Shown: piece by piece, positions 10,569 through 22,454 of the stretch | Layout of the letters: every line of letters begins with the position of its first letter | Numbering within the stretch: position 1 is the stretch's first letter | Assembly: GCA_963921425.1 (NCBI GenBank) | Contig: OY992834.1 | Coordinates: forward strand, 16,804,164-16,868,163 | From: Dryas octopetala | Taxonomy: Eukaryota; Streptophyta; Magnoliopsida; Rosales; Rosaceae | DNA: 64,000 bases | Reading direction: 5' to 3' | Program-made: the position numbers and the translations under genes | Notes under the pieces: generated by a model | Database searches by the model: none | What the model saw: only the letters and a program-made list of their open reading frames with translations | Told to the model about the DNA's origin: nothing

Positions 10569-12990
10569 GTTGCTAAACAACACGGAGCCTTCAACTAGCA
10601 GATGGCTGTTCTCTTCTCCACTTGGTGTACAAAATGTTATTGTTCTTGTATATGGAAACTTCTGCAGAATCCAATACTCTAGAACCTATTTTACCATGTA
10701 ATTAACCTCTGCTACCAGCTGGTTTTGTTAACATTTTGGATATGGTATATTGTTCACTTACTAGTTCTTTTTTTATTCTTCCCTAAATTGATAGTTACTT
10801 TTCTACACCCCCCCCAAACAAAACTTTATGTTCTGAACCACTGTCTAATTTATTCAGTAATTATGAGTGACAATTGTTTGTTACCAGCTAGCTTGAAAAT
10901 TGTTTACCGATTTTGTTACTTGAGGGAATAAAAATTAGAAATGCTATCCTATGAAAGGAATCAAATGTGGACCTAATTATATAAAGCATCTACTTCAATT
11001 AGAAATTATTTAGTCATTTAGTTATGATCAAATAAATAGACTACAATGATTTCTTACTAAAATGAACAAGATGATAACCAAATATTCAAAACAATTTATG
11101 ATTTTGCTAATTTTCTTGTAGGTATTGTTTGTAAATGGGGATTTAAAAATAAAACGGTCTGAATTATGAGACAAAGGGATAACTTGGAAATAATCTATGA
11201 AATGAAAGCCTCCTACACCCCAGCAGAATCAATCCTCCACACTCCATGCTTAGTTTTTCTTCATTTCTCTGCTCAGTTTTTTTCATGGAAAAATCTCTTA
11301 TTTCTATTACCTTCTTGGATCCATTGAATATGAGAGCGTTGTGGCCACATGGGTTCCTCCTCCTTTTGGGTCACCAATTTATTCTTCTGAGCCCACACCT
11401 CAGCGGATTATGGATGGATGTCACCCTCTGCCAAGTCCTTTTTGACCTTTGCTCATTTGCTTTTTAATACTGCCAACTCACCAATTTCTTATTTTGAGCC
11501 CACGACTCAACCAATGTCGGAACATGGGTTTGGGATATTGAGAGCTAGTTTTAAGGATATTTAAAAATCTCAAATTTTTTACAAATTCATTATAAGAAAA
11601 TTAGAATTAAATACCAAATATCAATAGTTTTTTAGTAAGACAGTAAGACACTAATTTTTTTTAGTTTAAGTACTAAACTTGAGTAAGACATTTTGAATTA
11701 AGTCACAAATCAGTTTGTTATACAATTGTGACTGTCGAACAGTCACAACTGTGATCGTTCCAAATTCATAAAAATTCAAAATTTAAGAGTTTAATGCTTT
11801 TAATTTAGACTTGGGGGATGAAACTCTATAACCCAGAGACTAAACATTAAAGTTTAAACCTTGCAAATATTAAAAAAATAATAAATCAATAAAAAAGTTA
11901 TGACTGTTAGACAGTTACAGCTCAGTATAATCATGTTTTTTAAAGTTGATACTTAAACTGAAATTTAGTATCTAAAGTGACTTGACATAAACGTTTTGAT
12001 AGTTAGAATGAAAAAACATTTCAATTTGGTACTTAAAGTCAATGAACCTATTCATTACATAATATAACTATTTTTATGAGTATTTGGAGAAACAATGATC
12101 CCAATTTTATACTTCGTCTTGAGTACTTAAAATTTCATGATTGTTTTTTTTTTTTTGATCTATAGTATTTATATATGTATGAAATAAGGAAGTAGAAAAC
12201 TAAAAACATTTTTTTAATAGATACCATCATACCAAATATGGCCTAAGTTTACTCCACCATTTTAATTTCCCACGCCAACCTCTCATCGCACCCATTCAAC
12301 ACGGAAGGACCCCAAACCTCAGCAACAAGTTGCTCCCATTGAGCCAAATGGTGCACAAGACAACTAGGGAAGGACTTTTAACTCAAGATTGATGTGGGCA
12401 TCATCAAAAAGCTTATGCGCATTGTCATGGTTGTTAATATATGCATACATATATAAGGCATTATGTGCATTCTAGACCATATAAGCTGCTTTGTCAATTG
12501 TGAGGGTTTATACTACTTTAGAATTTAGAGTTCAGTGGGCAAAAAAAGAATTTAGAGTTCGACTATCTTTCTACCTCACTTATTTTCTTAACAAGTGTAA
12601 AAAAAAAAAAAAAAGCTAACTTTACCACTTTTAAACTAGCTTTATAAAATTTTACTGCATTTCAGTGGTAATTTAGTTTTGAAGGTTAATAAAAAAAATT
12701 ATTCGACTATACTAATTTTTGTTTGTTAAAATTTTTGACTGTCTAGTATAAATATGAGATAACAAAATAAATCTCAAATTTTGAATATATACCAAAGGTG
12801 GCAATTCACATTTACAAATCTCATTTGTTTCTAACAAATAACGTATTACCATATATAAAAAAGCAACTTATTTGGTATCAACTTCAATCACTTAAGATTG
12901 AGTTTAACAATAGGAGCAATTCTCTTATAAAAGTATAAAAATGTTGCACATAAGATGCGCATTGAACTTGGGCACTATTGGATTGCAATC
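10569..12990. other. VAMP727 3' UTR and AT-rich intergenic spacer
   Basis: About 150-200 bp after the stop probably form the 3' UTR. Beyond that I see AT-rich sequence with homopolymer runs and no supported gene. The frame at 11246-11467 is hydrophobic and unrecognised. A phrase near 11145-11175 (aaataaaacggtctgaattatgagac) has a diverged counterpart near 17505-17525, suggesting an old dispersed repeat. Confidence 0.5.
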
Positions 12991-13035
12991 TTCTTAAATT
13001 AAATACAAATATTCCAACGGCTCTAATTTTTCATG

Positions 13036-13045
13036 TATATAAATT
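13036..13045 (+). promoter_or_regulatory. TATA box of the hemerythrin-like gene
   Basis: tatataaatt sits about 400 bp upstream of the ATG at 13440, in a region that becomes AG/CT-rich about 30 bp downstream. That fits a transcription start near 13065 and a leader of about 375 nt carrying the CT repeat. The choice rests on sequence alone. Confidence 0.5.
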
Positions 13046-13261
13046 AGAAGAGCGAAACTTAATCCAAAAAGAGAGAAATTTAACAGAGAGACAGAGAAAG
13101 ACGAGCAAAGAAACAGACGGAGTTGTTGGTCGTTAATCGTTATGATGATGATTAGGAGCGGACTCGAGGAGCGTACCCATATTCCAACAACACCAACCGC
13201 TGCACTCATGCATTACATTTTGCTCTCTCATCACTCCATCACTCCATAAAAGAAGCTAATT

Positions 13262-13265
<4 letters not shown>

Positions 13266-13303
<38 letters not shown>
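13266..13303 (+). repeat. (CT)n microsatellite in the hemerythrin gene leader
   Basis: About 18-19 uninterrupted CT units lie roughly 140 bp before the start codon. Pyrimidine microsatellites in 5' leaders are common in plants and can act as GAGA-type regulatory sequence. Here that is inference. Confidence 0.85.
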
Positions 13304-13306
<3 letters not shown>

Positions 13307-13439
13307 TGCACAACAAGCAAATTAAGTTCCCTTTTGAAGATGAGCAGCACCAGGTCCACCACCACTTTCTTATAACCTTCACCAACAAACTTGTTCCATC
13401 TCATTTTTCTCACTACTACACTCTCTTTGTTTCATCATA

Positions 13440-16400
13440 ATGGGGATATGTTTCGGCAAGTCCAAGAGATCCACGGTCGAGATTGTCCCGCACGACCACC
13501 AACCCGCCCCCACAGCCGTCCGATTGTACGGCTCCCCCACCAGCCCCCTCACCGCCTACATCCGCTTCGCCCTCCGGCACAAGCCCGTCTCTCTCCGCTT
13601 CCTCGGATCCGACTCCGAATACCCAATCATCGAAATCGGGTCGGACCGGGTCTCGGGGCCCCGTAATGCTCTCTTGCAGTACATAGAGTCCCGGTTCCCT
13701 CACCCGCCACTACGTAGTCGCGGATTTCGCGACGACGACGACGATGAGGAAGCGCTGTCGTTTTGGGAGGCGGTGGTGAAGCTTACGGAGCTGCAGCATA
13801 AGACCATCACGTGGCACATGGAGAGGCTGGTCAGGTGGGTGGTGGATCTAGGGACACGTGGCAGAGGAGGGGGAGGGAAGAAAGGGGTTTTTGATCCGAC
13901 GGTGGGGAGTCCTCGGATGGAGGTGAGGAAGTTGGCGAGGAGCTACTCGCAGCTGTTGGAGGTGATGTTGGAACACGCGCAGATGGAGGAGAGGGTGCTC
14001 TTCCCAATCTTGAACTTCGCTGATCCAGGTAGGCTCTACCTTTTGTTATGCTGATCTGCAATACACCCTATAAAAACTCAGAATTATCATACAAAAATTA
14101 ATAAATCGTTTTGGGATTTGACCAATCAGTTTTGCTATGTTTGGAGAATAATTCTTGCTATCTAAATTTTATTTGAGATTTTATTTCCTTTTATTTGTTT
14201 TTTAAGATAAGAGATGTGTGAATTGGGGTTGACCTAGTTGGTCAAAAACTCTCCCCTCCCCTCTAATAAAAAAAAAAAGGAGGCACATTGCCAAGATATG
14301 CAACACAACCCTATAATTTATCACATGCTTTCCCCATCACTCTTTTATTAAATAAAAAAAATTATTTACAAATTGTAGCCGAATCTTTAGGCCCAGATTT
14401 GCTTATGTTTAAGTTTCATTTGTTGGGCTTTTGGCCCTATGTAACACACTAACACCAGAAATAAAAATCGACCTTTGTTAACACTTAATATATTGATTAA
14501 CTAGGAACATATATAAAAATGTTCCAATGAATTGAAATCACATATAAGGAGTTCCTAATCAACATTCCAAGTAAAATGAAATAAAAACCTTAAAATTACT
14601 ACAGCTAAAATTAAGAAGGTAGTGAAATTGTTGGAAGAGTGAAAGAATGCATGGCAATGGAAAGTGACTTGGTACAAGATGTTATGAAATTGAAATCAAA
14701 TATAGGGTTATATACTTACATTCTTATTTAGAGAGAATAAAGATGGTGATGTTCTTATTTTAGGAGGTTCATATTTAGGGCCGGTCCAATACAAATGAGG
14801 CGCTAAGACAAAAATTATAGATGAGATCTTCTTAATTTGTTAGTTGTTTGTAATCAGACTTTTATATAATAGTTATAAAAATTGATTATAAAGTAAATAA
14901 TAACATATTATATATATCAAAATACCATATTTCATCAACTTATCTAAGACGAGGAGGCTCAAAACAAGTGCCTTGCTCGCCTTTGACCGCAGCGACCCTA
15001 TTCTTATTTTTAAGAAATACTCAAGCACAGTGTTATATTGGAAAAGCTAAGGAGGTGATTTAAATATATAGAATCAGTTAATGGAGTCGCCTCCAAAACT
15101 AGCACCGGGTGACACCAAACGTAGGATAGCGTCCTATCTATTTAAGACCAGTTGCCCTCCTAGTTCTGTGTAACAACTGGGCCCTAATAGTTGAGTAGTG
15201 TGAATGTGTGATTCACACAGAAAATAACATAAACTGCTAGATCAATTTGTAGATTAAATTTTTTTTTTTTTTTAAGTTTTAATAGAATTAAAATATAACA
15301 ACTTTAATCATTTGTTTGATATGTTGGTGAGGATGAAAAAGGGTCCTTTGGGGGGAATAAGTTGCTTGATTCAAAGTAATAGAAAAGTTGCTTGATTCAA
15401 ATTTCAAAGTAATAAAAACTTGGCTACACTGGTTGATCGGATCCGGTTATTCATGAAGCAGTGGCAACTGCTCTTGTTCAACTTACAGCTTCTTCTCCTT
15501 TGTTCTTCAGGAAAATTCACCACAATTTCATCCAAATATGAAAACCAAAAAAGTTAGATACGGTAAAGGAATTAAGAGAGGGTTGGAGGATCAGGGGTCC
15601 CCCTCTCCCTCTGCCTCTGCCTCTGCTGAAGAGTTGACAGTGTATATGCAATTAAGAATGACAATGATGATTATGTGTTGATGCAGGAATATGTAAAGCT
15701 GCAAATGAGGAACATGCAAGGGACCTACCCATCATGAATGGCATCAAAGAAGACATCAAATCCGTTGGGGTTCTAGACAATGGCAGTCCTGCCTACCAAG
15801 AAGCTCTTTCCAACTTTTCTAAGCGCCTTAAAGCACTACAGGTGACCTTCTTGTCTATTTATGCACAATGACAGTGACACTCTTGAGCATTAGTCATACC
15901 TAAGATGAGCTAGTTAAGTGTATGATAAGCCCAGAACTACTCATTGAATCTCTCCACCTGATAGTTTAAAATTTTGGGATCGATATTCAATAGGCACGCT
16001 ATATATATATATATGCCATTTGAGTGCAAGATTCCATTAGGGAAGAAAAACACTAGGGAAATAAGGCATTCTACATTTCTGATCATGATGCATCATAATA
16101 CTCCTAAGATACCTGTTTTGTAGTGCAGTTTTAAGATTTACTCTACAGATACTCTAGTGTTATTGGTACGAGACTAAATTAACTTGGATTAATGTTTGGG
16201 TTTACTAACAGGAGCATTATAAACAACACTTTTCGGAGGAGGAGAGAGAAGTATTACCGTATATGGAGGCAGTTGAGCTGAGCGAAGAGCGGCAGCAGAG
16301 AGTATTAGACGAGTGTTTGGATGTGATGCAGCAATCACACTCACATTTGTTCAATTTTCTTCTTGAAGGGCTACTCCCTCATGAAGCCATGCAGTACTTG

Positions 16401-16460
16401 GACTTGATCTCCATGTGCAGCAACAAAGAACAAACAACTTCTATGCTTCAAATGATTTAG
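13440..16460 (+). CDS. Hemerythrin (HHE) domain protein with GST-N-like front end
   Basis: I place exons at 13440-14028, 15687-15841 and 16212-16460, all GT-AG. They give 330 residues. Residues about 26-90 resemble a GST N-terminal thioredoxin fold: VRLYGSPTSPLTAYIRFAL, then the PRNALLQYIESRFP helix. An acidic patch (DDDDDEE, about 98-104) links to an HHE helical bundle. Candidate di-iron ligands are H120, H126, H179, E183/E184, H206, H250, H254 and nearby glutamates (EHYKQHFSEEER). HHE domains bind non-haem iron or other metals. The exact role of this plant family is not known to me. The start MGICFGKSKR could be N-myristoylated at G2 and palmitoylated at C4 (inference). Exon 1 is GC-rich, unlike the rest of the window. 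Confidence 0.92.
14776..15000. mobile_element. hAT-like MITE in hemerythrin intron 1
   Basis: A 225-bp segment starts TAGGGCCGGTCC and ends GACCGCAGCGACCCTA, imperfect inverted repeats. It is flanked by ttcatatt (14768-14775) and ttcttatt (15001-15008), 7 of 8 identical, matching the 8-bp duplication of hAT elements. There is no coding capacity. The GGCGCTAAGAC and CAAGTGCCTTGC blocks fit the many plant repeats that start with GGGCCGG. Confidence 0.6.
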
Positions 16461-18233
16461 TAACATCTAGTATTGTTGGCCGCTATGCTAATCGATTTTA
16501 ATATGCAGACATGAGTGGCTGCGTTTCATATGTTAGCAACTACATGGACCTAGTTCACCTGAAAAGTAAGGGAATGGTATGCTAGGCATAATTGTTTTTT
16601 GTTTTTTGACACATACTGGGCAAAAATAGATGAACTTGATTGTTAATTGTAGTGGAGCATTGACTTCATGCATGTTTGCCAGAGTTCTTGCAAATGTGAG
16701 ACAGTACATAGGAATGGATCACATGAAACTCATAGTGTAACAGAGTATTATTATTCAAAGTTTTTAATAATTCGAAGTTATTAAGCACTTTATAGAGTTT
16801 TATTATTTTTAATAATATCAAAAAATAAAACTTTTTGTAATTTGTTAATTTTTATTTTTGAAATTGTTGTACCAAGTTAAAACAACCTAAAATGTGAGGT
16901 ACTAAAATATAATGTACCCATTACTTGATTTTAGGTATCACATCGCTATTGCAAAATCACAAAAGAAGTTACTTGGTAAGGACCATTAATCCATCCCAAG
17001 TATCTTAGAATTTTCTAATCACCTCAATCGGCCTAACCTATTTTCCATGTTTTTCTGCCATATTGTTCTTTGTTCTACCCTTACTATCTTTTTTTTTTCC
17101 CTGACACCGAAGAAACATATGACTTATTCTTGAACCAAATTATGTGACCCAATTACATCTTTAGGGTTGCCAAACAAATGTATATATGACTTAATCTTTA
17201 AAGATGAGTGCTCTAAAGCTAACCAGTTAGCAAGTTAATATGAAATTAACCATGTTTTTGGGTCCACTACATAACTAATCTCATAATCCAAACCATCAAT
17301 TATTTAAGCTCTACTTCAAAGATAATCATTTCAAAAAATCAACTAAATTGAAAATCATGTAGTCATCTAATTGAGATAAAATAAATAGACGATCAGTATT
17401 TTCGATAAAAGCATAGAAATAGTTGTTATCATAATCAAATGGCTAAATGACTTCCGATTTTGGAGAGTTTTTACAGGAATGATCTTTGAAGTAGGGCCTA
17501 AAAAATAAACGGTTCATATTTTGAGATTACATTGTGCAGTGAGCCCAATAGGGTAGTTAACTTTGTATTAACTTACTAACCAATTAGTTTTAGAACATTT
17601 TTTATCTTTAAATATGTTAAGACATAGTATAATGCTTTCTCTAGAGATTTTGGGTTTGGTTGAGACCTTGGGTGGTTCAATGTAAAAACTATGGGTTTTA
17701 TGGGTTTCAGAACAGATGATAGGGAAAGTGAATTTTGGGGTTGTGGTAAAAGAAAAGAGGAGGAAATAAAAAGTTAAAAGTTTTAATCTTGGTCCCGACA
17801 AAAAAAAAGTTTGGGAAATTTTAGCGAAATGACTATAACTATACCATGTTTTGCAGTTAAGGATGCAAATTTCAAATTGTTCCAATTAAAGACTATATCT
17901 AACGGTTAGTTTCAATCAAGGTCTTCCGTCAAGTTTGTCAACAGATCTGTTAAAAGCTGATCACATGACTTGCACGTGATCAACTTTTAAGGGCAATTTT
18001 GTCTTTTTGGTGCGAAATATAATCAAACCCTCTACCCAACCCCCAACTCGATTTTTCGCCCTCCACCTGCATTTTCCCTCCATTATTAAACCCCTGTTAC
18101 AGATCAAACCCTAACCTAAGTCTATACATACTCTTTTTTGATCAAAACCATTACAGACAACAATCTTGAGGGAAGAATAAAGGTTATGGTTTAGGGAACA
18201 GAGGTTACATTAGCGTGAGCATACTCGGTGCCA
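16461..18233. other. Hemerythrin gene 3' flank and transposon-derived spacer
   Basis: The first 200 bp probably include the 3' UTR. From about 17815 to 18230 the text has the form of a transposon leader (an acgtgatcaac motif around 17975, then a CA-rich leader). It leads directly into the GRF-like exon at 18234. No other coding region is supported. Confidence 0.45.
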
Positions 18234-18338
18234 ATGGATCCAACAAGCATGATGTACTGTCACTGTGGAATAACCATCCAGAGAAGAACATCTTGGACTG
18301 ATTTGAACCCCAGAAGGAGGTTCAATAGCTGCTACAAG
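18234..18338 (+). pseudogene. GRF-type zinc-finger exon fragment
   Basis: From the ATG at 18234 a 35-residue peptide contains YCHCG, RRTSWTDLNPRRRF and a final SCYK. That is the start of a GRF zinc finger (C-x-C-G ... TSWT..NPGRRF..C). It ends at a good donor, gtaagaag. GRF fingers occur in small plant proteins, many of them transposon-linked. No downstream exon is visible before the CACTA-type end at 18793, so this is probably a transposon-carried fragment. Confidence 0.6.
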
Positions 18339-18339
18339 G

Positions 18340-18793
18340 TAAGAAGATTAATTAGGCAATGCCATGATTCTTGCATATTGCAAGTTTGAGCAGCAGCAAA
18401 GTCATTGCCTATGGATTGAATAGGCAATGCAGTCGTCGTTGCCTATTAATAAAGGCAAAGACATGGATTATTACAAAAAAAAATCTGGCAACAACGAAGT
18501 CGTTGCCTATAAAATAATAAGGCAACGGAAATGGTGTTGCACAATATAATTGGCAACTCGGAAATCATTGTGCAAAGCTCCACAAATTTGGATTTCCAAG
18601 CCACAAAGGGCAACAAAGGATTCGTTGCCAATTTCGCAATGACTGTCAAAATCGTTGCCTATAGTTATCGGCAAGGGTCCTAGGACAACAACCCTGGCAA
18701 TGGCAAAAATTAGTTGTCTATATTTTAGGCAAAGAATTTCTAGCTTTAGATAACAACTTTCAATCATTGCTAAACCCCTATTTTCTTATAGTG
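18340..18793. mobile_element. Terminal fragment of a third CACTA family
   Basis: The segment contains many inverted copies of a short motif (ggcaacgaa/ttcgttgcc, with tat or aata at the borders). It ends in ttttcttatagtg, whose reverse complement CACTATAAGAAAA is a classic CACTA terminus. Subterminal arrays of short repeats in both orientations are diagnostic of CACTA transposase-binding regions. The opposite end was not found, so the copy is truncated or its partner is diverged. Confidence 0.65.
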
Positions 18794-18969
18794 TTATTGA
18801 ACTTTGATATTTTGGTATATAGTCCTTATGTGAATTTGAATGATACAATGGTGGATACCTTGTTTTACACTTTGATTTTTGCAAATAAAATGATTTGGGA
18901 ATACCACCATGATGCCAAAATTCATATAAAGATAAAAAAATGGCCAAATTAATAACCTAATTCAACAAA

Positions 18970-19497
18970 GGCTTTTTTATCACCAATAATCCCTCTACTT
19001 TCACTCAAACATCAAATTGGTCCCTCAAGTGCATTTTCAATCAATTTCATCATTCATCTTTGTTATCGAACATCAATTTGAACCCTAGACACACTTTGAA
19101 AATTCACCAAAAATACCTTGGGATACGAAAAAATTCTCCAAAAATTTCTACGAACTCGTCTTGACTACTACTATTTTTATATAGGGTCAAATTATCAAAT
19201 TTATTTTCCAGAAAGTTTGGAATTGCCAAACTAATTCCCCAAATTTTTTAGAAAATACCAAACGTCAATTTAATAATTTAACCCCATATAAAAATAGTAA
19301 TAGTCAAGATGAGTCCATAGGAATTTTCAAAGAATTTTTTCATATCCTGAGCTGTATTTGGTGAATTTTCAAAGTGTGTCTTGGGACCAAATTGATGTTT
19401 GGTGACAAAGATGAATGATGACATTGAGTGAAAATGCACTTTAGGAATCAAATTGATGTTTTGGTGAAAGTTGAGGAACTATATGTGATAAAAAACC
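18970..19497. mobile_element. Foldback/MULE-like MITE, 528 bp, almost all inverted repeat
   Basis: The left arm (GGCTTTTTTATCAC onward) and right arm (inverse of AATGGTTTTTTATCACATA) are inverted copies along nearly their whole length of about 250 bp each. Shared blocks include cactttgaaaattcacca and tactatttttatat. Flanks ttcaacaaa and attaacaaa match at 7 of 9 positions, compatible with a MULE-type 9-bp duplication. No coding sequence is present. Confidence 0.75.
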
Positions 19498-19754
19498 ATT
19501 AACAAAATAACAGTTTGCACAATTAACTCAATAAATGTCATAATTCAACTAAAGTGACATAAATAACAAGTAAACTCCTTGTTTCACAAACAATAACCAT
19601 ACATAAGTTCCATGTTCTCCATGACAACAATAAGCCATACAAAAAAGTCTGGGCCACAAAAACAGAGTCAAATTCATCACCCATGAGTGCATATATGTCA
19701 TCCGTGTCCTAAACCACATAATTCAATAACATAATCACAAGTCACCCAAAAACT

Positions 19755-21039
19755 GTGCCTACTTCAAAATACAGCTTCTTCAATTCCAGACCATTCAATT
19801 CCAACTTGGAAAAAATTGAATTTCATCTGCAAAAAAGTTCCTTTCATCTCCAGACTAACTTCAATTCCAGCTCAATATCAAAACCTCCATGGCTGCCTCT
19901 TCTTGGTAGAAGATTTCTTTTTCAGCTTGCCAACTTGTGCTGCAGCCATAGAAGCAAATGGAAGCTGCATTAAGCCCTGTCTTGTTTGGGCAGTTGTCCT
20001 CCTTTTAGCAGGGGACTTAAGCCTCCTAGTTTCTACAAATTTATTGGATGGAGGCTGGGACATGGACTTGTTGCAGGTATCATGATTCACTGAGGTGGTA
20101 AGCTGACTTGAAGACACTGGTATGCTGCTCGCATTCATCCTCCTTGGTAGGGTGTCAGGCCTTTGTTTCATCCTCGGCTTCTTGGGTTGCACATGACCAT
20201 CTCCTCTTACTTTCCTAGTTTTAGTGATCTGCATGAGTATCAAGTGATTACTAGTTATCTTATATAAATTTGACCAAATAAAATAACAACATACTTCCAT
20301 AAGTGGATAGTCACCTGCTTTGGCCTCTTTTCCTTGCCACAAGTTCTTATGTTATGGCCTTCTTTGCCACACTTCTTTCTTAGTTTTACTAGTTCTTTGA
20401 TGGAATCCATTAAACCCTTCTGTTTGTCTGAGATAATCACCTGACCGCATGAGTTTTCTATCCTTAAGTCATCAATTAGTATATTCAGAAACCAGCTTCA
20501 TGAAGATTTGTTTTCAATCTCCACAACTGCAAAAGCTATTAGGAACATGTCATTGTTAATATCTACCTCAATAGCACTAAGCAGTTGTCCCTTGTAATGC
20601 CTCTTAATAAAACATTCATATATCCCCTCTTGCAAGCAGCAAAACAAATATAACATCTTTTGAACCTTGGAGAATTACCCTCTAAGTCTTCTTTTACCTT
20701 AACAATTGTGTTCTCATTTGTCTGTTGAAGGGTTTCCAAGTAATCCCATAACTTGGCATACTGTTCATCAATTTGACCATTTATCTCTTTCATTACCAGG
20801 TTTCTTGCTTTGTAGCACTGGGATCTAGTCACTGTTACGTTGAACTACTTATGGACTTGCTTTTGGAATGCAATTGCATCCCATTTAGGGTTAGTTCTAA
20901 ACTCATCCTCATATCTCCAAGATATCCATATGGCATTTGCATACTGATTGTATAGTGGTGGGGAACATTTATGGTCATCAACGTATTTTTTTATTACAAA
21001 CAACTTTTGCTACCTATCATATGAGGTATATAATGTCAG
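19755..21039 (-). pseudogene. MULE transposase, catalytic and C-terminal part (interrupted)
   Basis: Reading the minus strand from 21036, a Mutator-type transposase is visible. First come LYTSYDR and a conserved KCSPPLYN/NAIWIS block, then RSQCYKARN, AKLWDYLETL and FKRCYICF. The start of the DDE core follows (AIEVDINND, AFAVVE, SDKQKGL). It then jumps to a zinc-knuckle-like KKCGKEGHNIRTC (about 20370) and a lysine-rich tail. The region with the third catalytic residue is missing, so there is an internal deletion. In-frame stops occur before QKLF and before FNVTV, plus one in the core. The N-terminal part lies at 31617-32048, beyond the CACTA insertion. Confidence 0.8.
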
Positions 21040-21240
21040 CACCACTACAATTATATAAATAGACAACAGTCAATAGACAACGGTTAGTATTTTATCCGTT
21101 ATCTTAATTTAATACACAACGGGTATTAAGAAACCGTTATATAATGGTATCATATCCAATGCTATTTGGTTGGATAGATTTTTCTAAATTATTAAAAACA
21201 ATAGTTTTAGGAAAATCCGTTGTGTAGGGCAAGTTACACA
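21040..21240. repeat. Left terminus and subterminal repeats of the large CACTA element
   Basis: After CACCACTACAA come alternating copies of caatagacaacgg, ttatccgtt, acacaacggg, aaaccgtta and aaaatccgttgtgta in both orientations. In characterised CACTA elements such motifs bind the element-encoded DNA-binding protein. Which protein binds here is inference. Confidence 0.85.
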
Positions 21241-22454
21241 AAAATTAAAAATTTGCGGGTCTTTGTATTGTCAAAGCGCACGCCCGCTTTAATGAAACCC
21301 TTTTGGCGCCTTAAGTCTTTTTGGGTCAAACCCTCTTGACTTCAGACAGAACACTTAGCCCCCATTCGAGAAGCATGCACTGGGACTGAAGAAGCACTCA
21401 GCGCCATTGAACACTTCAACTGCATCCTCAATCTTCACTGCAGCCCAATTCGTACACTCATCGCTCAATCTTCACTCATCACTGGGACTGAAGAAGCACT
21501 CGTCGCTCAATCTTCACTCATCGCCCAAGTTTCACTCATCGCTCAATCTTCAATACTTCTGCCATCTTTCTCCTCCTAGCTCCTTCCTTGTCGCCCATTT
21601 GTGTGCCCTAATTTCAACACTAATCGACCAAAGAAGCACTCCCGTTCATCATCTTCGCCTATCACTCAGGTAAATTTGGGTTAGGGTATGAAATTTGTTA
21701 AATAAAAACAGATTTCAATATGGGTATGAAAAATCAGATTTCGAACGGGTCTTTTCCTCTCTAAATAAAAGCCCCAAATTTGGGTTAGGGTGTGCACTTC
21801 TGTTTTGTGGTTAGAAAAGCACCAAATATCGGGGTTTTTTTCCTGCTTGGTTTTGTGCTTTGTTTAGATCTTGATAACTTGTATAATTAATTTCCTATAT
21901 ATGACAGCATTAGTTGAAGAGGTGAATTGCTTAGTGAGCTTGGGGATTGTGAATATAGGCTGCGCACTGATTGGATTGGAAAGGTGAGTTCATCAGGCTG
22001 GTTTTCATTTTATTTTTCTTGTTTGGTTTTTTTTTGTTTTCCCTGTTTTGTTGGTTCTGGCATGTAGTTAGGTATAGTTTAGGATTACTCACTACTTTGT
22101 TTGAGCTTGGTACTTGCATGTTGAATAACTACTTTGTTTGGTACAGTTTTATTTTTAGACTATTGTAGGGATTGTGTTGATTTCTTGATGCTATTCACAT
22201 TACTTTTGTTACACATTATAGAAAACATACTTGAATTTGATGGGAATAATAGTTAGGAGTTTGAAATTTTGTATTGAAGTGCATATATAGCTGCTGCCCC
22301 TCCAATACCCAAAAATATGTGTGTTAAAGGTACAAGGTTTATGGGTTCTGGTATAGTGGTTATGTTTAGTTTGTGTTAATTTCTTTTTGTTTTGTTTCAA
22401 TAGAGTCAATATTTGGTATGATTTTATAAATGATATGTTTGTTTTTGGTGAAAG
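21241..22454 (+). promoter_or_regulatory. CACTA element leader region with CACTCATCGC minisatellite
   Basis: Between the left repeat array and the transposase ATG lies a 1.2-kb non-coding region. At 21455-21555 a motif built from tcactcatcgctcaatct is repeated about four to five times with variants. A donor-like tcaggtaaatttggg near 21668 suggests a 5'-UTR intron. The promoter should lie in 21240-21400 (inference). Confidence 0.5.

Noticed and set aside
13391..13703. Long overlapping frames in other phases and on the minus strand of hemerythrin exon 1
   Set aside because: They are shadows of a GC-rich exon. The + frame from 13440 alone gives a coherent protein that splices in phase.
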